Part shown: piece after piece, positions 23,371-30,995 of the stretch | Layout: each line of letters begins with the position of its first letter | How positions within the stretch are numbered: position 1 is the stretch's first letter | Source of the DNA: a virus | DNA: 64,000 nucleotides | Reading direction: 5' to 3' (one strand) | Virus record (IMG/VR): IMGVR_UViG_3300023170_000007 | Location: 116,376-180,375 of that record | Program-made: the position numbers and the translations under genes | Notes under the pieces: model-generated | The model's input: only the letters and a program-made list of their open reading frames with translations | The model's database searches: none | What the model was told of the DNA's origin: nothing

Positions 23371-23692
23371 CGCGCTTGACGGCGAGACGCTCGTCATTGA
23401 GATCGAAGAGGGAGACGACAACGAGCTTGTTCGGCTGCTTGACGGACCTCGTCCCAACGGCTTTGCTGTGTTCGGTCCTGAGGTCCCGGCACCTATTGCC
23501 GTCATTGACGGTCGGATCCTCAACACGGGTCTGACACCCGATCATTTGCTTGCCGTCGAGGCTCACGAGCTCGGGCACATCCACGAAAATACGATTGTTG
23601 AGCGCGTTGCAGAACAGTTCGCTGTCGACTTGCTTGAAGAGCTGGGTTTGGTGGAGGCTCGGCAGATCTTGCTCGCGAGGGGTATTGTCTAG
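23354..23692 (+). CDS. small HExxH metallopeptidase-like protein
   Basis: 112 residues, GTG start. VEAHELGHIHENTIVE (about 72-87) holds HELGH, the zincin HExxH, followed after ~10 residues by an E (VERVAEQFA) that could be the third ligand, as in compact DUF955/ImmA-like or minigluzincin-type proteases. Too small for most known proteases; could be an anti-defence or regulator-cleaving protease. GC-rich. Confidence 0.65.
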   Translation: MKIRTSALDGETLVIEIEEGDDNELVRLLDGPRPNGFAVFGPEVPAPIAVIDGRILNTGLTPDHLLAVEAHELGHIHENTIVERVAEQFAVDLLEELGLVEARQILLARGIV

Positions 23693-23700
23693 AATGCTCT

Positions 23701-23729
23701 CTGTACACACTTACACGATCCGTTAATAT
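23701..23729 (+). promoter_or_regulatory. CTGTAC-N17-TAATAT promoter
   Basis: CTGTAC 23701-23706, 17-base spacer, TAATAT 23724-23729; AAGGAG and the ATG at 23748 follow closely. Confidence 0.6.
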
Positions 23730-23747
23730 TATCCAAGGAGAACAGCA

Positions 23748-23963
23748 ATGCGTATCACAGTACCTTACACAGCCATCTTCCGCAACCCTGATGGGACCTA
23801 TGAGTTCGAATACATCGAGCTCCCACAAGGGATTCGAGCAGCTCGACAGTGGTTGGACACTGACTTGCACTTGAACCTGCAGGGCGATGTTGAAGTCGCG
23901 GCCCTGATCCCTGGAGTTCACACGACAGATCTTCCAAAGAGAATGGAGAAAAACTGCGCGTAA
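23748..23963 (+). CDS. small protein of unknown function
   Basis: 71 residues with a strong AAGGAG. MRITVPYTAIFRNPDGTYEF, then EYIELPQGIRAARQWLDTDL: a beta hairpin followed by a helix. No membrane segment. Transcribed from its own promoter at 23701. Confidence 0.65.
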   Translation: MRITVPYTAIFRNPDGTYEFEYIELPQGIRAARQWLDTDLHLNLQGDVEVAALIPGVHTTDLPKRMEKNCA

Positions 23964-24036
23964 CCTGTATAAGAGACTGCTGAGAGTGCTATATTAGATA
24001 TAAGGGCGCGCCCTACTCTTCTTAGGACACTCATCA

Positions 24037-24528
24037 ATGATACTCACACTACAGTTACTTCTCTTTGTGGGAGGGCACGCTATTAGCGCCCTCCTTTTTT
24101 ATTTTTTCCACAGGGTGATCTTTCACGGACCCTTGGCACGCTATCCAGTTTTCAAACAGTGGGCTGCCATTCACACTCGGCATCACGCTCGTCCCGGCGA
24201 ACCCGGAGCATTTTTCTTCACATGGTGGGCGAATGCTGCGATCTGGGCACTCACAGCATCAGCACTTTACGCTGCCCCCGCTTTCGGAGCCGGGATGATC
24301 AGCTTCTTCTGTGTGTATGCCTACAATCACATCTCGGCGCATGCTGGCTCTCCATCACGCCAGTCCCATCACCACCTGAGCCACCACTATGTTGCTCCAA
24401 AGGCGAACTTTTCAGTATCATATCCAGCGCTCGATAAGCTCTTTGGATCATACCACCGCGTAAGCCCGGATGCGTTAGCAGCGAAAATAATAAGAGTTCA
24501 GAGAAGTGAAAAGAAAAAATGTGATTGA
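24037..24528 (+). CDS. fatty-acid-hydroxylase / sterol-desaturase-superfamily membrane protein
   Basis: 163 residues. Histidine boxes of the di-iron membrane hydroxylases: FFHRVIFH (about 22-29), IHTRHH (about 45-50), an NHISAH (about 95-100), and HHHLSHHY (about 108-115). Three to four hydrophobic helices surround them. Enzymes of this family hydroxylate or desaturate lipids or carotenoids using O2. Presence in a phage suggests host-membrane or pigment modification; substrate unknown. It ends the GC-rich block. Weak RBS before the ATG. Confidence 0.75.
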   Translation: MILTLQLLLFVGGHAISALLFYFFHRVIFHGPLARYPVFKQWAAIHTRHHARPGEPGAFFFTWWANAAIWALTASALYAAPAFGAGMISFFCVYAYNHISAHAGSPSRQSHHHLSHHYVAPKANFSVSYPALDKLFGSYHRVSPDALAAKIIRVQRSEKKKCD

Positions 24529-24698
24529 AGCCGTGGACTTCCGTTAACTTTGCGCGGAGTCCATTATATTTAAAAGCATGGTGGGATTGCATGGTCTGAG
24601 CCCACCGTAAAATAAAATGAGACTGGACATAAGCACTTGCCTACGCATCCTGTTGAGCCCAGTCAGATTTTCGATGATTTAGACTTAGGAGTTCCAGA
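24529..24698. promoter_or_regulatory. upstream region of the tagged-protein cluster
   Basis: 170 bases without a gene. TATATT at about 24564 lies about 17 bases after TTTGCG (24547-24552), a possible promoter. A second, unassigned start may lie near 24600-24690, before TTAGGAG and the ATG at 24699. Confidence 0.4.
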
Positions 24699-24926
24699 AT
24701 GAAAATCACAAAGAACCAACTTAGAAGAATTATCCGGGAAGAGCGCGCTAAGCTTGCACGTGGCAGAGCTGTTAACGAACAGTACTCACCGGGTCCCGAG
24801 GAGCGCCGCGCACGGTCCGCGATCGACCAGATTGTCACAGACTTTCTAGAGAGCGATGAGGGTGATCCGGCGTTAATTGCAGAGATTCTGAGAGAGATTG
24901 CCAACGACGTCGACGAAGAAATGTAG
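24699..24926 (+). CDS. tagged protein 1 (MKITKNQLRRIIREE leader), probable internal head protein
   Basis: 75 residues. Residues 1-15 are the tag; the rest is acidic and helical (SAIDQIVTDFLESDEGDPAL). The tag resembles the T4 capsid-targeting sequence (MKTYQEFIxE): a short amphipathic leader ending in (I/L)xE, the cleavage pattern of the T4 gp21 prohead protease. First of about eleven tandem genes with the same leader, encoded by nearly identical DNA. Confidence 0.75.
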   Translation: MKITKNQLRRIIREERAKLARGRAVNEQYSPGPEERRARSAIDQIVTDFLESDEGDPALIAEILREIANDVDEEM

Positions 24927-24941
24927 TGGTCTGGGGGCGGC

Positions 24942-25478
24942 ATGAGAATCACAAAGAGACAACTTAGAAGAATTATCCGAGAAGCGATTGATGTTGTTGA
25001 TAGAGACACTGGCGAAGTTATGCGCTTTTCTGATGATAGTAGCGACAGCATGGCAGATCTTCCTGAAAAAGCCTGGCCTGACCTGGTAAAGCGGCTTGGG
25101 TTGAGCCCTAAAGACGTGGGTCTTGATGCTGCCGGTAATCAAGGATTTGAGCTAGACCAGAATGAGTTTATACGCCTTGACAACGAGACTCGTGAAAAAG
25201 CCTACAACCGTAAGATGAAAAAACAGGCAGCTGCCTACAAGGCTGATCGGGAAAGATTGGATATCGACAATCTCCTCGAGAGACTCCGCTATTGGGCACA
25301 AGACGCAGCGTCTGATTACATGGCTGACAATCCAGACACCGACCTGCAGGATATCGCCTATGACCTTGCGGACGCTTGGCAATTCGCGTTCGAAGAAGAT
25401 GAACGAGAAGAACTGTTGTGGCACTTTGACGGTGACCTTAACGACCTTAAGATTTTCGCAGCGGAGAGTATGGGATGA
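24942..25478 (+). CDS. tagged protein 2, probable internal head protein
   Basis: 178 residues, the longest simple member. MRITKRQLRRIIREAIDVVD carries the tag; the body is charged and helical and ends in an acidic region (DAWQFAFEEDEREELLWHFD). No known domain. Overlaps the next member by 4 bases. Confidence 0.75.
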   Translation: MRITKRQLRRIIREAIDVVDRDTGEVMRFSDDSSDSMADLPEKAWPDLVKRLGLSPKDVGLDAAGNQGFELDQNEFIRLDNETREKAYNRKMKKQAAAYKADRERLDIDNLLERLRYWAQDAASDYMADNPDTDLQDIAYDLADAWQFAFEEDEREELLWHFDGDLNDLKIFAAESMG

Positions 25479-25771
25479 AAATCACAAAACGTCAACTACG
25501 AAGAATCATTAAGGAAGAGAAAGCTCGCATTTTGGCTGAGCAACAACTTGATCCTCAAGTTGCCGCCCAAGCTCTTGCGGAGCTAAAGAACGATGGGTGG
25601 TTTAGTATGATACAAACAGCGGCTACTGACGCAGCTGGTGACCTTGAGCAGCTCAGTGATCAGGTTGATGTCAAGTTAATGGACGCCGGCCTGAACGAGC
25701 TTGCCGTAGATATCAGAAGTGTTGTTGAGCTATTGGACAAGATTAGACAAGCAGCGTACGGTCAGAGGTAA
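25475..25771 (+). CDS. tagged protein 3, probable internal head protein
   Basis: 98 residues: MKITKRQLRRIIKEEKARIL, followed by AEQQLDPQVAAQALAELKND and a helical body. Ends three bases before the small gene at 25773. Confidence 0.75.
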   Translation: MKITKRQLRRIIKEEKARILAEQQLDPQVAAQALAELKNDGWFSMIQTAATDAAGDLEQLSDQVDVKLMDAGLNELAVDIRSVVELLDKIRQAAYGQR

Positions 25772-25772
25772 C

Positions 25773-25880
25773 ATGATGAAAAAAAAGCTAATGGAGCTGC
25801 AAAAGCTCGCTAGAGATATTCGCGTGAATGTCCAACCGACAGCTGAGCAATCAGCAAGCAAACGAGGGAGTTTCGAATGA
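25773..25880 (+). CDS. 35-residue basic peptide within the tagged cluster
   Basis: MMKKKLMELQKLARDIRVNV then QPTAEQSASKRGSFE. Starts two bases after the previous stop and overlaps the next start (ATGA), so it fits the operon, but it has no canonical tag: the Lys-rich LMELQKLARDI helix may be a diverged form. Function unknown. Confidence 0.5.
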   Translation: MMKKKLMELQKLARDIRVNVQPTAEQSASKRGSFE

Positions 25881-26332
25881 AAATTACAAAGACGCAACTA
25901 AGACAGATTGTTAGAGAAAGCGCAGCGATGGACGATGCTGTTTATGAGGCTGGCTACAAAGACGCGATGCAAGATCGCCCACATGGTGCTAATGCAGATA
26001 TGCGTGATATGGATCCAAGATCATATGACTACGGTTTCGATAAGGGTACCGCTGACCGCATGGACATGCAGCGACCGCTTGGAACCAGAGGGTTTTACGA
26101 AGGTAAGGTGAGAATCAAAAAGAGCGACCTTCAAAGAATCGTCAAGGAAGAGCTTATGTCTGAAGTCCGGACCGACGCGGACCTTGAAATGGACGCTATG
26201 TGGGACGAACTGTTTCAGGCACTAAAGAACAAAAGCTTCGGACTTGACCACGGTCTAGAAAGAGATGAAATTTACATCATGACAGGTGCTGCTGAGGGCA
26301 TCACGGTCAAGATAATGCGAAGAGGTCGATAA
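25877..26332 (+). CDS. tagged protein 4 with two tag copies
   Basis: 151 residues. MKITKTQLRQIVRESAAMDD opens it, and a second copy VRIKKSDLQRIVKEELMSEV occurs near 78-97, dividing the protein into two modules. Module 1 holds YDYGFDKGTADRMDMQ. A polyprotein that the prohead protease could cut into two internal peptides is a good explanation. Confidence 0.75.
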   Translation: MKITKTQLRQIVRESAAMDDAVYEAGYKDAMQDRPHGANADMRDMDPRSYDYGFDKGTADRMDMQRPLGTRGFYEGKVRIKKSDLQRIVKEELMSEVRTDADLEMDAMWDELFQALKNKSFGLDHGLERDEIYIMTGAAEGITVKIMRRGR

Positions 26333-26559
26333 TGCGTATTGCAAAGTCAGAGCTTAGAAGAATTATTGCAGAAGAGAGAGCAAAGCTTCAAGAACAGCGC
26401 CGCGGCCCAAGCGAAGCGCAAATAGAAGACGCCGTCTCTGGGATCGAGTTTGAGTTAAACAGACTGTATGACCAAGGGATGGATAACGCTGGCTTGCACA
26501 AAGTGCTCGACCAGATTAAGATTGACATTGACCGTGGATTTGTAGGAGAGCCAAGATGA
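26332..26559 (+). CDS. tagged protein 5, probable internal head protein
   Basis: 75 residues, MRIAKSELRRIIAEERAKLQ: the most divergent tag among close copies. Body helical (GIEFELNRLYDQGMDNAGLH). Single-base overlap with the gene before it (TAATG) and 4-base overlap with the gene after it. Confidence 0.7.
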   Translation: MRIAKSELRRIIAEERAKLQEQRRGPSEAQIEDAVSGIEFELNRLYDQGMDNAGLHKVLDQIKIDIDRGFVGEPR

Positions 26560-26816
26560 AAATCACAAAGAACCAATTACGAAGAATCATCAAAGAAGAG
26601 CGTGCTAAGCTGCTCAAAGAAGGTGGATATCGTCACCCGAAAACCGGTGAGGATCTGCTTCTTATGTTAAATGACGTCGTCGACAAACTCATGGACGCTG
26701 GTATGGATTTCTACGAGCTTGCTGATGAACTTCGAGGTTTGGCTGATGATGTGGAAAACAGCCAGCCTGAAGAGTCTCCGAAATTTATCGACATGACAGA
26801 TCCAAGGGAGTTGTAA
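26556..26816 (+). CDS. tagged protein 6, probable internal head protein
   Basis: 86 residues with MKITKNQLRRIIKEERAKLL. Body: DLLLMLNDVVDKLMDAGMDF, similar in the VxxLMDAGM stretch to tagged protein 3 (VKLMDAGLNEL), so bodies as well as leaders are paralogous. Confidence 0.75.
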   Translation: MKITKNQLRRIIKEERAKLLKEGGYRHPKTGEDLLLMLNDVVDKLMDAGMDFYELADELRGLADDVENSQPEESPKFIDMTDPREL

Positions 26817-27205
26817 TGAAAATCACGAAGAGCCAACTAAGAAGAATCATTAAGGAAGAGAAGGCGAAGCTGCTCAAAGAGTATGGCGCTATGAACATGG
26901 AAGCCCTGAGCCCGCTGGTTCAGTTTGGACAGGCGTATGTTGGTCTCGGCGATGCAGTTCAGTCACAGCTGATTGATCTTGTCAATGCACACATCGAAGG
27001 ACGCATCGAAGACGCAGTATATGAGATGAATCCAAATGCACTTGACATGGCGTTCCAGAGATTACAGCAACCCTTATCTGCTCTAGCAAGAGCAGGTAGC
27101 GAAGACGCCGAGGAAGTGATGGATGCCATGGAGGCAGCTGCTGAAATATTCGCAGAGGGCGACGCAGAAGTGGACGCCGATGCACGAGCTGCAGGAGATA
27201 TATAA
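26816..27205 (+). CDS. tagged protein 7, probable internal head protein
   Basis: 129 residues. MKITKSQLRRIIKEEKAKLL tag, then Ala/Glu-rich helices (DAEEVMDAMEAAAEIFAEGD). Strongly acidic C-terminus, unlike the basic T4 internal proteins. Starts in a TAATG overlap. Confidence 0.75.
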   Translation: MKITKSQLRRIIKEEKAKLLKEYGAMNMEALSPLVQFGQAYVGLGDAVQSQLIDLVNAHIEGRIEDAVYEMNPNALDMAFQRLQQPLSALARAGSEDAEEVMDAMEAAAEIFAEGDAEVDADARAAGDI

Positions 27206-27206
27206 A

Positions 27207-27524
27207 ATGAAAATCACAAAGAACCAACTTAGAAGAATTATCAAAGAAGAGAAGACAAAACTTCTCGTTGAGATGAACGCTGTGGCAGACGCCGAGCGCT
27301 CCCTGGGTTTGTACGCTAACGCATCCACAGTCGACAAGCTGTCTAGCGCCCTACAAAGTCTTTTGATGGAAGTCGAAACAGGTGCGATTGAAGACGGTCT
27401 TGAAGAAGATGAAGCTGAAGACATGGCAGCGAACGCTGGACTCATGGCAGTCGCTAACGCATTCCAGTCAGTGGGTATGATTGCTGAATACGACGCACTA
27501 TACAGATTACTACAGCGGGGTTAA
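27207..27524 (+). CDS. tagged protein 8, probable internal head protein
   Basis: 105 residues from the ATG at 27207 (the upstream in-frame region lies in the preceding gene). MKITKNQLRRIIKEEKTKLL, then Ala-rich helices (EDMAANAGLMAVANAFQSVG). GAGAT before the start is the only RBS. Confidence 0.75.
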   Translation: MKITKNQLRRIIKEEKTKLLVEMNAVADAERSLGLYANASTVDKLSSALQSLLMEVETGAIEDGLEEDEAEDMAANAGLMAVANAFQSVGMIAEYDALYRLLQRG

Positions 27525-27530
27525 GACAAG

Positions 27531-27824
27531 ATGAAAATCACAAAGAACCAACTGCGAAGAATTATCAAGGAAGAGAAAGCGAAGCTTATGAACGAGCAGT
27601 TCAATTTTGCTGCTGCCGATCAAGAGATGATTAAGTGCGCTACACAGATGGGAGCTCTATTGGCAGGCCGGCCTGACGTTGCCACGGCAGTCCGTGATGC
27701 TCTAGCTGCAGGTCCTTTTAAGAAGGGAGCCGAGGCTCTTTTTAAAGCGTATGAGTCTGCACAAGCTGCTGCCGACACAGAGTACATGAGCTTTGGTGCC
27801 GGATACGATGACGACGATTTTTAG
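27531..27824 (+). CDS. tagged protein 9, probable internal head protein
   Basis: 97 residues. MKITKNQLRRIIKEEKAKLM tag, body with KCATQMGALLAGRPDVATAV and an acidic tail ending DDDDF. Separated from the genes on both sides by short spacers with AAGA/AGGAG sites. Confidence 0.75.
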   Translation: MKITKNQLRRIIKEEKAKLMNEQFNFAAADQEMIKCATQMGALLAGRPDVATAVRDALAAGPFKKGAEALFKAYESAQAAADTEYMSFGAGYDDDDF

Positions 27825-27839
27825 GACTAGGAGAACAAA

Positions 27840-28301
27840 ATGAAAATCACAAAAAGACAATTACTTAGAATAATCAGAGAAGAAAAGGCCCGCATCGCTG
27901 AGCAGACTGTAGGTGTTGAAGACGTTTCTCAGTCAGAGGATGCGTTCGGTGGTGGAGACGTCGAGGAGGAGATCTTTGTCGATGCAGATGCCGATTCTTT
28001 ACTGAACCAGAACGATGATCCCGGTGAGGTTACCGACATCGAGGTCATACCTGAGCGTGTACGTTTGAAGAGACACCTCCGCAAGATTGTGTCAGAAGTT
28101 GCTGGCGGTGGTGGAGCGCTTCCTCCCGTTGATGACCTCGCTACTAAGCTTGCTAGTGTTGGATCTGAAGAAGCTCTTGACTTTATCCAGCGTGTTCTTG
28201 CCGCTATGTCGCGTAAAGCTGGCGCCTCGGCGGCTCCCGCTGAAGATGCAGTGGTAGAACCACCGGCTCCAATGCCCCCGGTTCCTGACGAAGAAGTTTA
28301 A
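27840..28301 (+). CDS. tagged protein 10 with internal second tag-like helix
   Basis: 153 residues. MKITKRQLLRIIREEKARIA; a long acidic linker (VEEEIFVDADADSLLNQNDD); a second tag-like VRLKRHLRKIVSEV near 75-88; a Pro/Glu-rich tail (PPAPMPPVPDEEV). Like tagged protein 4, it looks designed for two processed parts. AGGAG before the ATG. Confidence 0.7.
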   Translation: MKITKRQLLRIIREEKARIAEQTVGVEDVSQSEDAFGGGDVEEEIFVDADADSLLNQNDDPGEVTDIEVIPERVRLKRHLRKIVSEVAGGGGALPPVDDLATKLASVGSEEALDFIQRVLAAMSRKAGASAAPAEDAVVEPPAPMPPVPDEEV

Positions 28302-28325
28302 TTAGCTAGAAGAGGAGGATGCCTC

Positions 28326-29090
28326 ATGGAAAGCAAAAGCTTACGTCTTATAAGACAACTTATACGCGAATCTCTCCTCGCTGAAGGTGTCTATGATCCG
28401 GGGGTCCTGAAAGCTGTTTTTATGGCTGGCGGACCAGGAAGTGGAAAAAGCTTCACTGCTAAGAAGATCTTTGGTGTACCGAGAGAAGTTGCAGCATACG
28501 CGACAGGTACTGCTAGCGGCTTGAAGCTTGTCAATTCAGATCCAGCATTTGAACATTTCCTCAAGAAAGCGGGTATCGATCCTGCTAGCCTTGGAAAGAT
28601 GTCAAAAGAGGAGTTCGAAGCTGTAACAGTCGGACCCGATAGTCCACGTGGTAAGGCAAAGACTCTCAGGGGCCAAGCTCAAGAACTATATCAGGGCGGC
28701 CGACTAGGGCTAGTCATCGACGGCACTGGAGACGACTTTGAAAAGATTAGTCGGAAGAAAGGTGAGCTTGAAAAGCTTGGGTACGATACCTACATGATTT
28801 TCGTCAACACCTCAGAAGAAGTGGCACTACAAAGAAACAGAGATCGTGAACGCAAGCTTCCTGACGAACTCGTATCTCAGATCTGGGGTGATGTCCAAAA
28901 GAACCTCGGCGCGTTTCAACAACTCTTCGGTTCTGACCGCATCGCGATTATTGACAATACAGAGTACGGTCCAGTTCCAGAAAAAGTCCAGAAAGCCGTT
29001 GACAAGTTCATCTCTCAACCAGTTAAGAATATCATCGGTAAGAAGTGGATTGAGAACGAGCTTCGTATGAAAGACCGCTCTGACAAATAA
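28326..29090 (+). CDS. P-loop kinase (zeta-toxin/AAA_33-like) with tag-like leader
   Basis: 254 residues. MESKSLRLIRQLIRESLLAE resembles the leader of the upstream cluster (LIRQLIRES for LRRIIREE), suggesting it too is packaged. The body is a kinase: Walker A FMAGGPGSGKSFTAKK near 37-52, LVIDGTGDDF near 128-137, RNRDRERKLPDELV near 170-183. The layout matches phage and zeta-toxin-type kinases that phosphorylate nucleotide sugars or small RNAs/polynucleotides. Last gene of the cluster. Confidence 0.8.
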   Translation: MESKSLRLIRQLIRESLLAEGVYDPGVLKAVFMAGGPGSGKSFTAKKIFGVPREVAAYATGTASGLKLVNSDPAFEHFLKKAGIDPASLGKMSKEEFEAVTVGPDSPRGKAKTLRGQAQELYQGGRLGLVIDGTGDDFEKISRKKGELEKLGYDTYMIFVNTSEEVALQRNRDRERKLPDELVSQIWGDVQKNLGAFQQLFGSDRIAIIDNTEYGPVPEKVQKAVDKFISQPVKNIIGKKWIENELRMKDRSDK

Positions 29091-29108
29091 ATAACCAATA
29101 ATTTTGAA

Positions 29109-29141
29109 AATCGTGCAATTGACTGCTCCCTGTGGTATAAT
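29109..29141 (+). promoter_or_regulatory. AATCGTGCA-type promoter with leader hairpin
   Basis: AATCGTGCA 29109-29117, 18-base spacer, TATAAT 29136-29141 with an extended TGTGG. A leader stem GGTAGGGGAA-ATGG-TTCCCCACC follows at about 29154-29177, then AGGAG and the ATG at 29195. Confidence 0.85.
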
Positions 29142-29194
29142 AAGAATGTAAGAGGGTAGGGGAAATGGTTCCCCACCTAACCATAGGAGTCAAC

Positions 29195-30010
29195 ATGCCC
29201 CGTAAGTCCCGCACTCTTCGTCTTCAGCAGGCTCAAGCCCTCGAGGCTGCGTGGGCAAAGTCTCCCTTCATCAACGACTACCGCCACCGGTTCATCCGTG
29301 ATATGATCGCTCGGCTCGAGCGTGATCGCGGTACATCCACCAAGCAGCGAAACTGGCTGGACACTCTCATCGAGGAGGGCGTCCCGGTTGTCGAGAACAA
29401 GAACCCCGAGCTCACGGCGCAGATTGATGCTGCCATTGCGGCTTTCGCCGCAGCTGGCACTTCCTACGACTGGGAGCACAACGTCCTCGTCGACATGCGA
29501 CCTCGAGTTCTTCTCGGTAAGTCGATGTCGGAAAAGCAGATGGGCCTTCTTACTCGGCTCTGCTTTGACGGCGAGCAGCTCGCGAAGGGTAACGTCTGGA
29601 CACCAGACGAAGAAACAATCGAACAACTCAAGAACGCCGTACGCCTCTACAAGGGTTACGCCGTGCAGTGGCGGGCAGAGCGCCCAGCGGTTTTCCGAGC
29701 TGTCACCGATGTCGAAAACTTCCTAAACCTGGGTGATCAGCTCAAAGCAGCCGCGGCCGATAAGCTCCTCAATGCTGTTTCTGGCAAGCTCAAGAAGGTC
29801 AATAAGCCTCGCTTCAAGACTGGAGACGTTGGCAAGAAAACCGTGACCAAATGGAACCCGTCCACCCACCGCCACGAAGCTGTTGAAACCCAGCGCCTTG
29901 TCTGCGTGAGTGATGTGTATGTCACTAAAGACGGGTTGATCGTCAATGACTGGCTACTCCCCACTGGTGAGTTCAAGACTATTGCTGCTGAGCAGGTGGC
30001 AAAGCGATGA
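29195..30010 (+). CDS. protein of unknown function with tandem SxKQ helical motifs
   Basis: 271 residues from the ATG after CATAGGAGTCAAC. GC-richer than its neighbours. N-terminus is basic (PRKSRTLRLQQAQALEAAW). Two similar helical stretches, GTSTKQRNWLDTLIEEG near 46-62 and KSMSEKQMGLLTRLCFDG near 108-125, look like a duplicated module known to me from other phage hypothetical proteins. The C-terminal 80 residues are beta-rich and barrel-like (PRFKTGDVGKKTV). No enzyme motif seen. Confidence 0.75.
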   Translation: MPRKSRTLRLQQAQALEAAWAKSPFINDYRHRFIRDMIARLERDRGTSTKQRNWLDTLIEEGVPVVENKNPELTAQIDAAIAAFAAAGTSYDWEHNVLVDMRPRVLLGKSMSEKQMGLLTRLCFDGEQLAKGNVWTPDEETIEQLKNAVRLYKGYAVQWRAERPAVFRAVTDVENFLNLGDQLKAAAADKLLNAVSGKLKKVNKPRFKTGDVGKKTVTKWNPSTHRHEAVETQRLVCVSDVYVTKDGLIVNDWLLPTGEFKTIAAEQVAKR

Positions 30011-30222
30011 ATAAAAGCCAGCTCAATTGGTATGTCGGCAAAGTTGTCTATGATCACGCGTACTTCAAGACTGGTCTTGTGATTCGTACTCCCGCTAGCT
30101 GGACAGATACTGATGGTCAAGACCATGCTTGGGATTTCGATATCTTGTACGAAGATGGTGAACTCGGGCAAGCTGATCTAGATGAGCTAGAGGTGGTAAA
30201 TGCCGAAACTCAAGAAGGGTGA
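30007..30222 (+). CDS. small SH3/KOW-like protein
   Basis: 71 residues, ATGA overlap with the gene before. YVGKVVYDHAYFKTGLVIRT and FDILYEDGELGQADLDELEV give the family's strand pattern (V-V-Y, GLVI, ILYEDG, EL-V). Overlaps the next member. Confidence 0.7.
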   Translation: MNKSQLNWYVGKVVYDHAYFKTGLVIRTPASWTDTDGQDHAWDFDILYEDGELGQADLDELEVVNAETQEG

Positions 30223-30400
30223 TCTGGTCCGGCTTAAAGGCGATTGGACACCTGAAGATGAATACTACAAACCAATGCTCGTTGTTGGTACATTCACTCG
30301 AAACAAGAGAGAAGGACAATGGGTTGTGTGCTTACGAGGCGAAGAAACCATATCGTATACTGCGCTGATGCTGGATAAAGTAGGAGATGACAATGACTGA
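30200..30400 (+). CDS. tiny SH3/KOW-like protein
   Basis: 66 residues, PKLKKGDLVRLKGDWTPEDE opening. Acidic end (LDKVGDDND). Overlaps both neighbours. Confidence 0.7.
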   Translation: MPKLKKGDLVRLKGDWTPEDEYYKPMLVVGTFTRNKREGQWVVCLRGEETISYTALMLDKVGDDND

Positions 30401-30602
30401 CAAGTGGCCACAATGCTGGGACTGCGGCGACGAGTTCAATCCGAAGAGAAAAGCTCTTGGATACGAGCACTGCCTTAGCTGTGGAGACGATTACGCTCAG
30501 AAAGAGGCGATCAGAAAAAGTAAGTGCACGGCCCCAGCTTATAATAAAGGTAACTATGTGTACATCAGTTCTAAAGCTGACGCTAGAGATATTGGGAGGT
30601 AG
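30393..30602 (+). CDS. small zinc-ribbon protein
   Basis: 69 residues. CWDCGDEFNPKRKALGYEHC then LSCG: two CxxC pairs, a compact zinc ribbon found in many T4-like phages. The C-terminus has KCTAPAYNKGNYVYISSKAD. AGGAG at 30379-30383 fits the ATG at 30393; a second ATG at 30387 is two codons upstream. Confidence 0.75.
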   Translation: MTDKWPQCWDCGDEFNPKRKALGYEHCLSCGDDYAQKEAIRKSKCTAPAYNKGNYVYISSKADARDIGR

Positions 30603-30604
30603 AA

Positions 30605-30814
30605 ATGGGATTTGAAGTCGGTGATACAGTCATGTGGACAGACACAGAGTCACCCTACTCTAAGTGGTTCTATAGCCAGATAGGTGTAATTAAGAACATC
30701 ACCAACGGTCACTGTAGGGTAAACTGGCTCTTTCCAGTGAAGTATTACAACACATACGTAAAGTCTAGCGATTTTGGGTTAGTGCACTTTTCAAAGCCGC
30801 AGATGAAAAGCTAG
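30605..30814 (+). CDS. small SH3/KOW-like protein
   Basis: 69 residues: MGFEVGDTVMWTDTESPYSK, then GVIKNITNGHCRVNWLFPVK. VGDTV opening and GVI strand match the family. GGGAGG lies directly before the start. Confidence 0.7.
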   Translation: MGFEVGDTVMWTDTESPYSKWFYSQIGVIKNITNGHCRVNWLFPVKYYNTYVKSSDFGLVHFSKPQMKS

Positions 30815-30845
30815 TACTTCGAAACTATTATTTTAAGGGGGCGTC

Positions 30846-30995
30846 ATGAAAACAAAGAACCAGAAAAAGTTGTTTAAGACACGGAACTGGCTTGCTGTCA
30901 CCGCGCACTTTAAGACCGGTGCTGGTCATCATGGCGACAAGAACAAGTACAGCCGTAAGAAGAAGCATAAGAAATCACTAGCAGGAGATGAATAA
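30846..30995 (+). CDS. 49-residue basic protein
   Basis: MKTKNQKKLFKTRNWLAVTA, then HFKTGAGHHGDKNKYSRKKK: very Lys-rich and soluble. The central NWLAVTAHFKTGAGHHGDKN is a pattern I recall from many phage small proteins (function unknown). AAGGGGG precedes the ATG. Nucleic-acid binding is plausible. Confidence 0.7.
   Translation: MKTKNQKKLFKTRNWLAVTAHFKTGAGHHGDKNKYSRKKKHKKSLAGDE

Noticed and set aside
24699-27900. Regularly recurring near-identical sequence as a CRISPR array
   Set aside because: The repeats are the 5' ends of separate genes in coding frame, spaced irregularly by 200-500 bases.
29177-29626. 149-codon minus-strand frame
   Set aside because: Antisense of the gene at 29195; GC-rich codons on the + strand keep the reverse frame open by chance.
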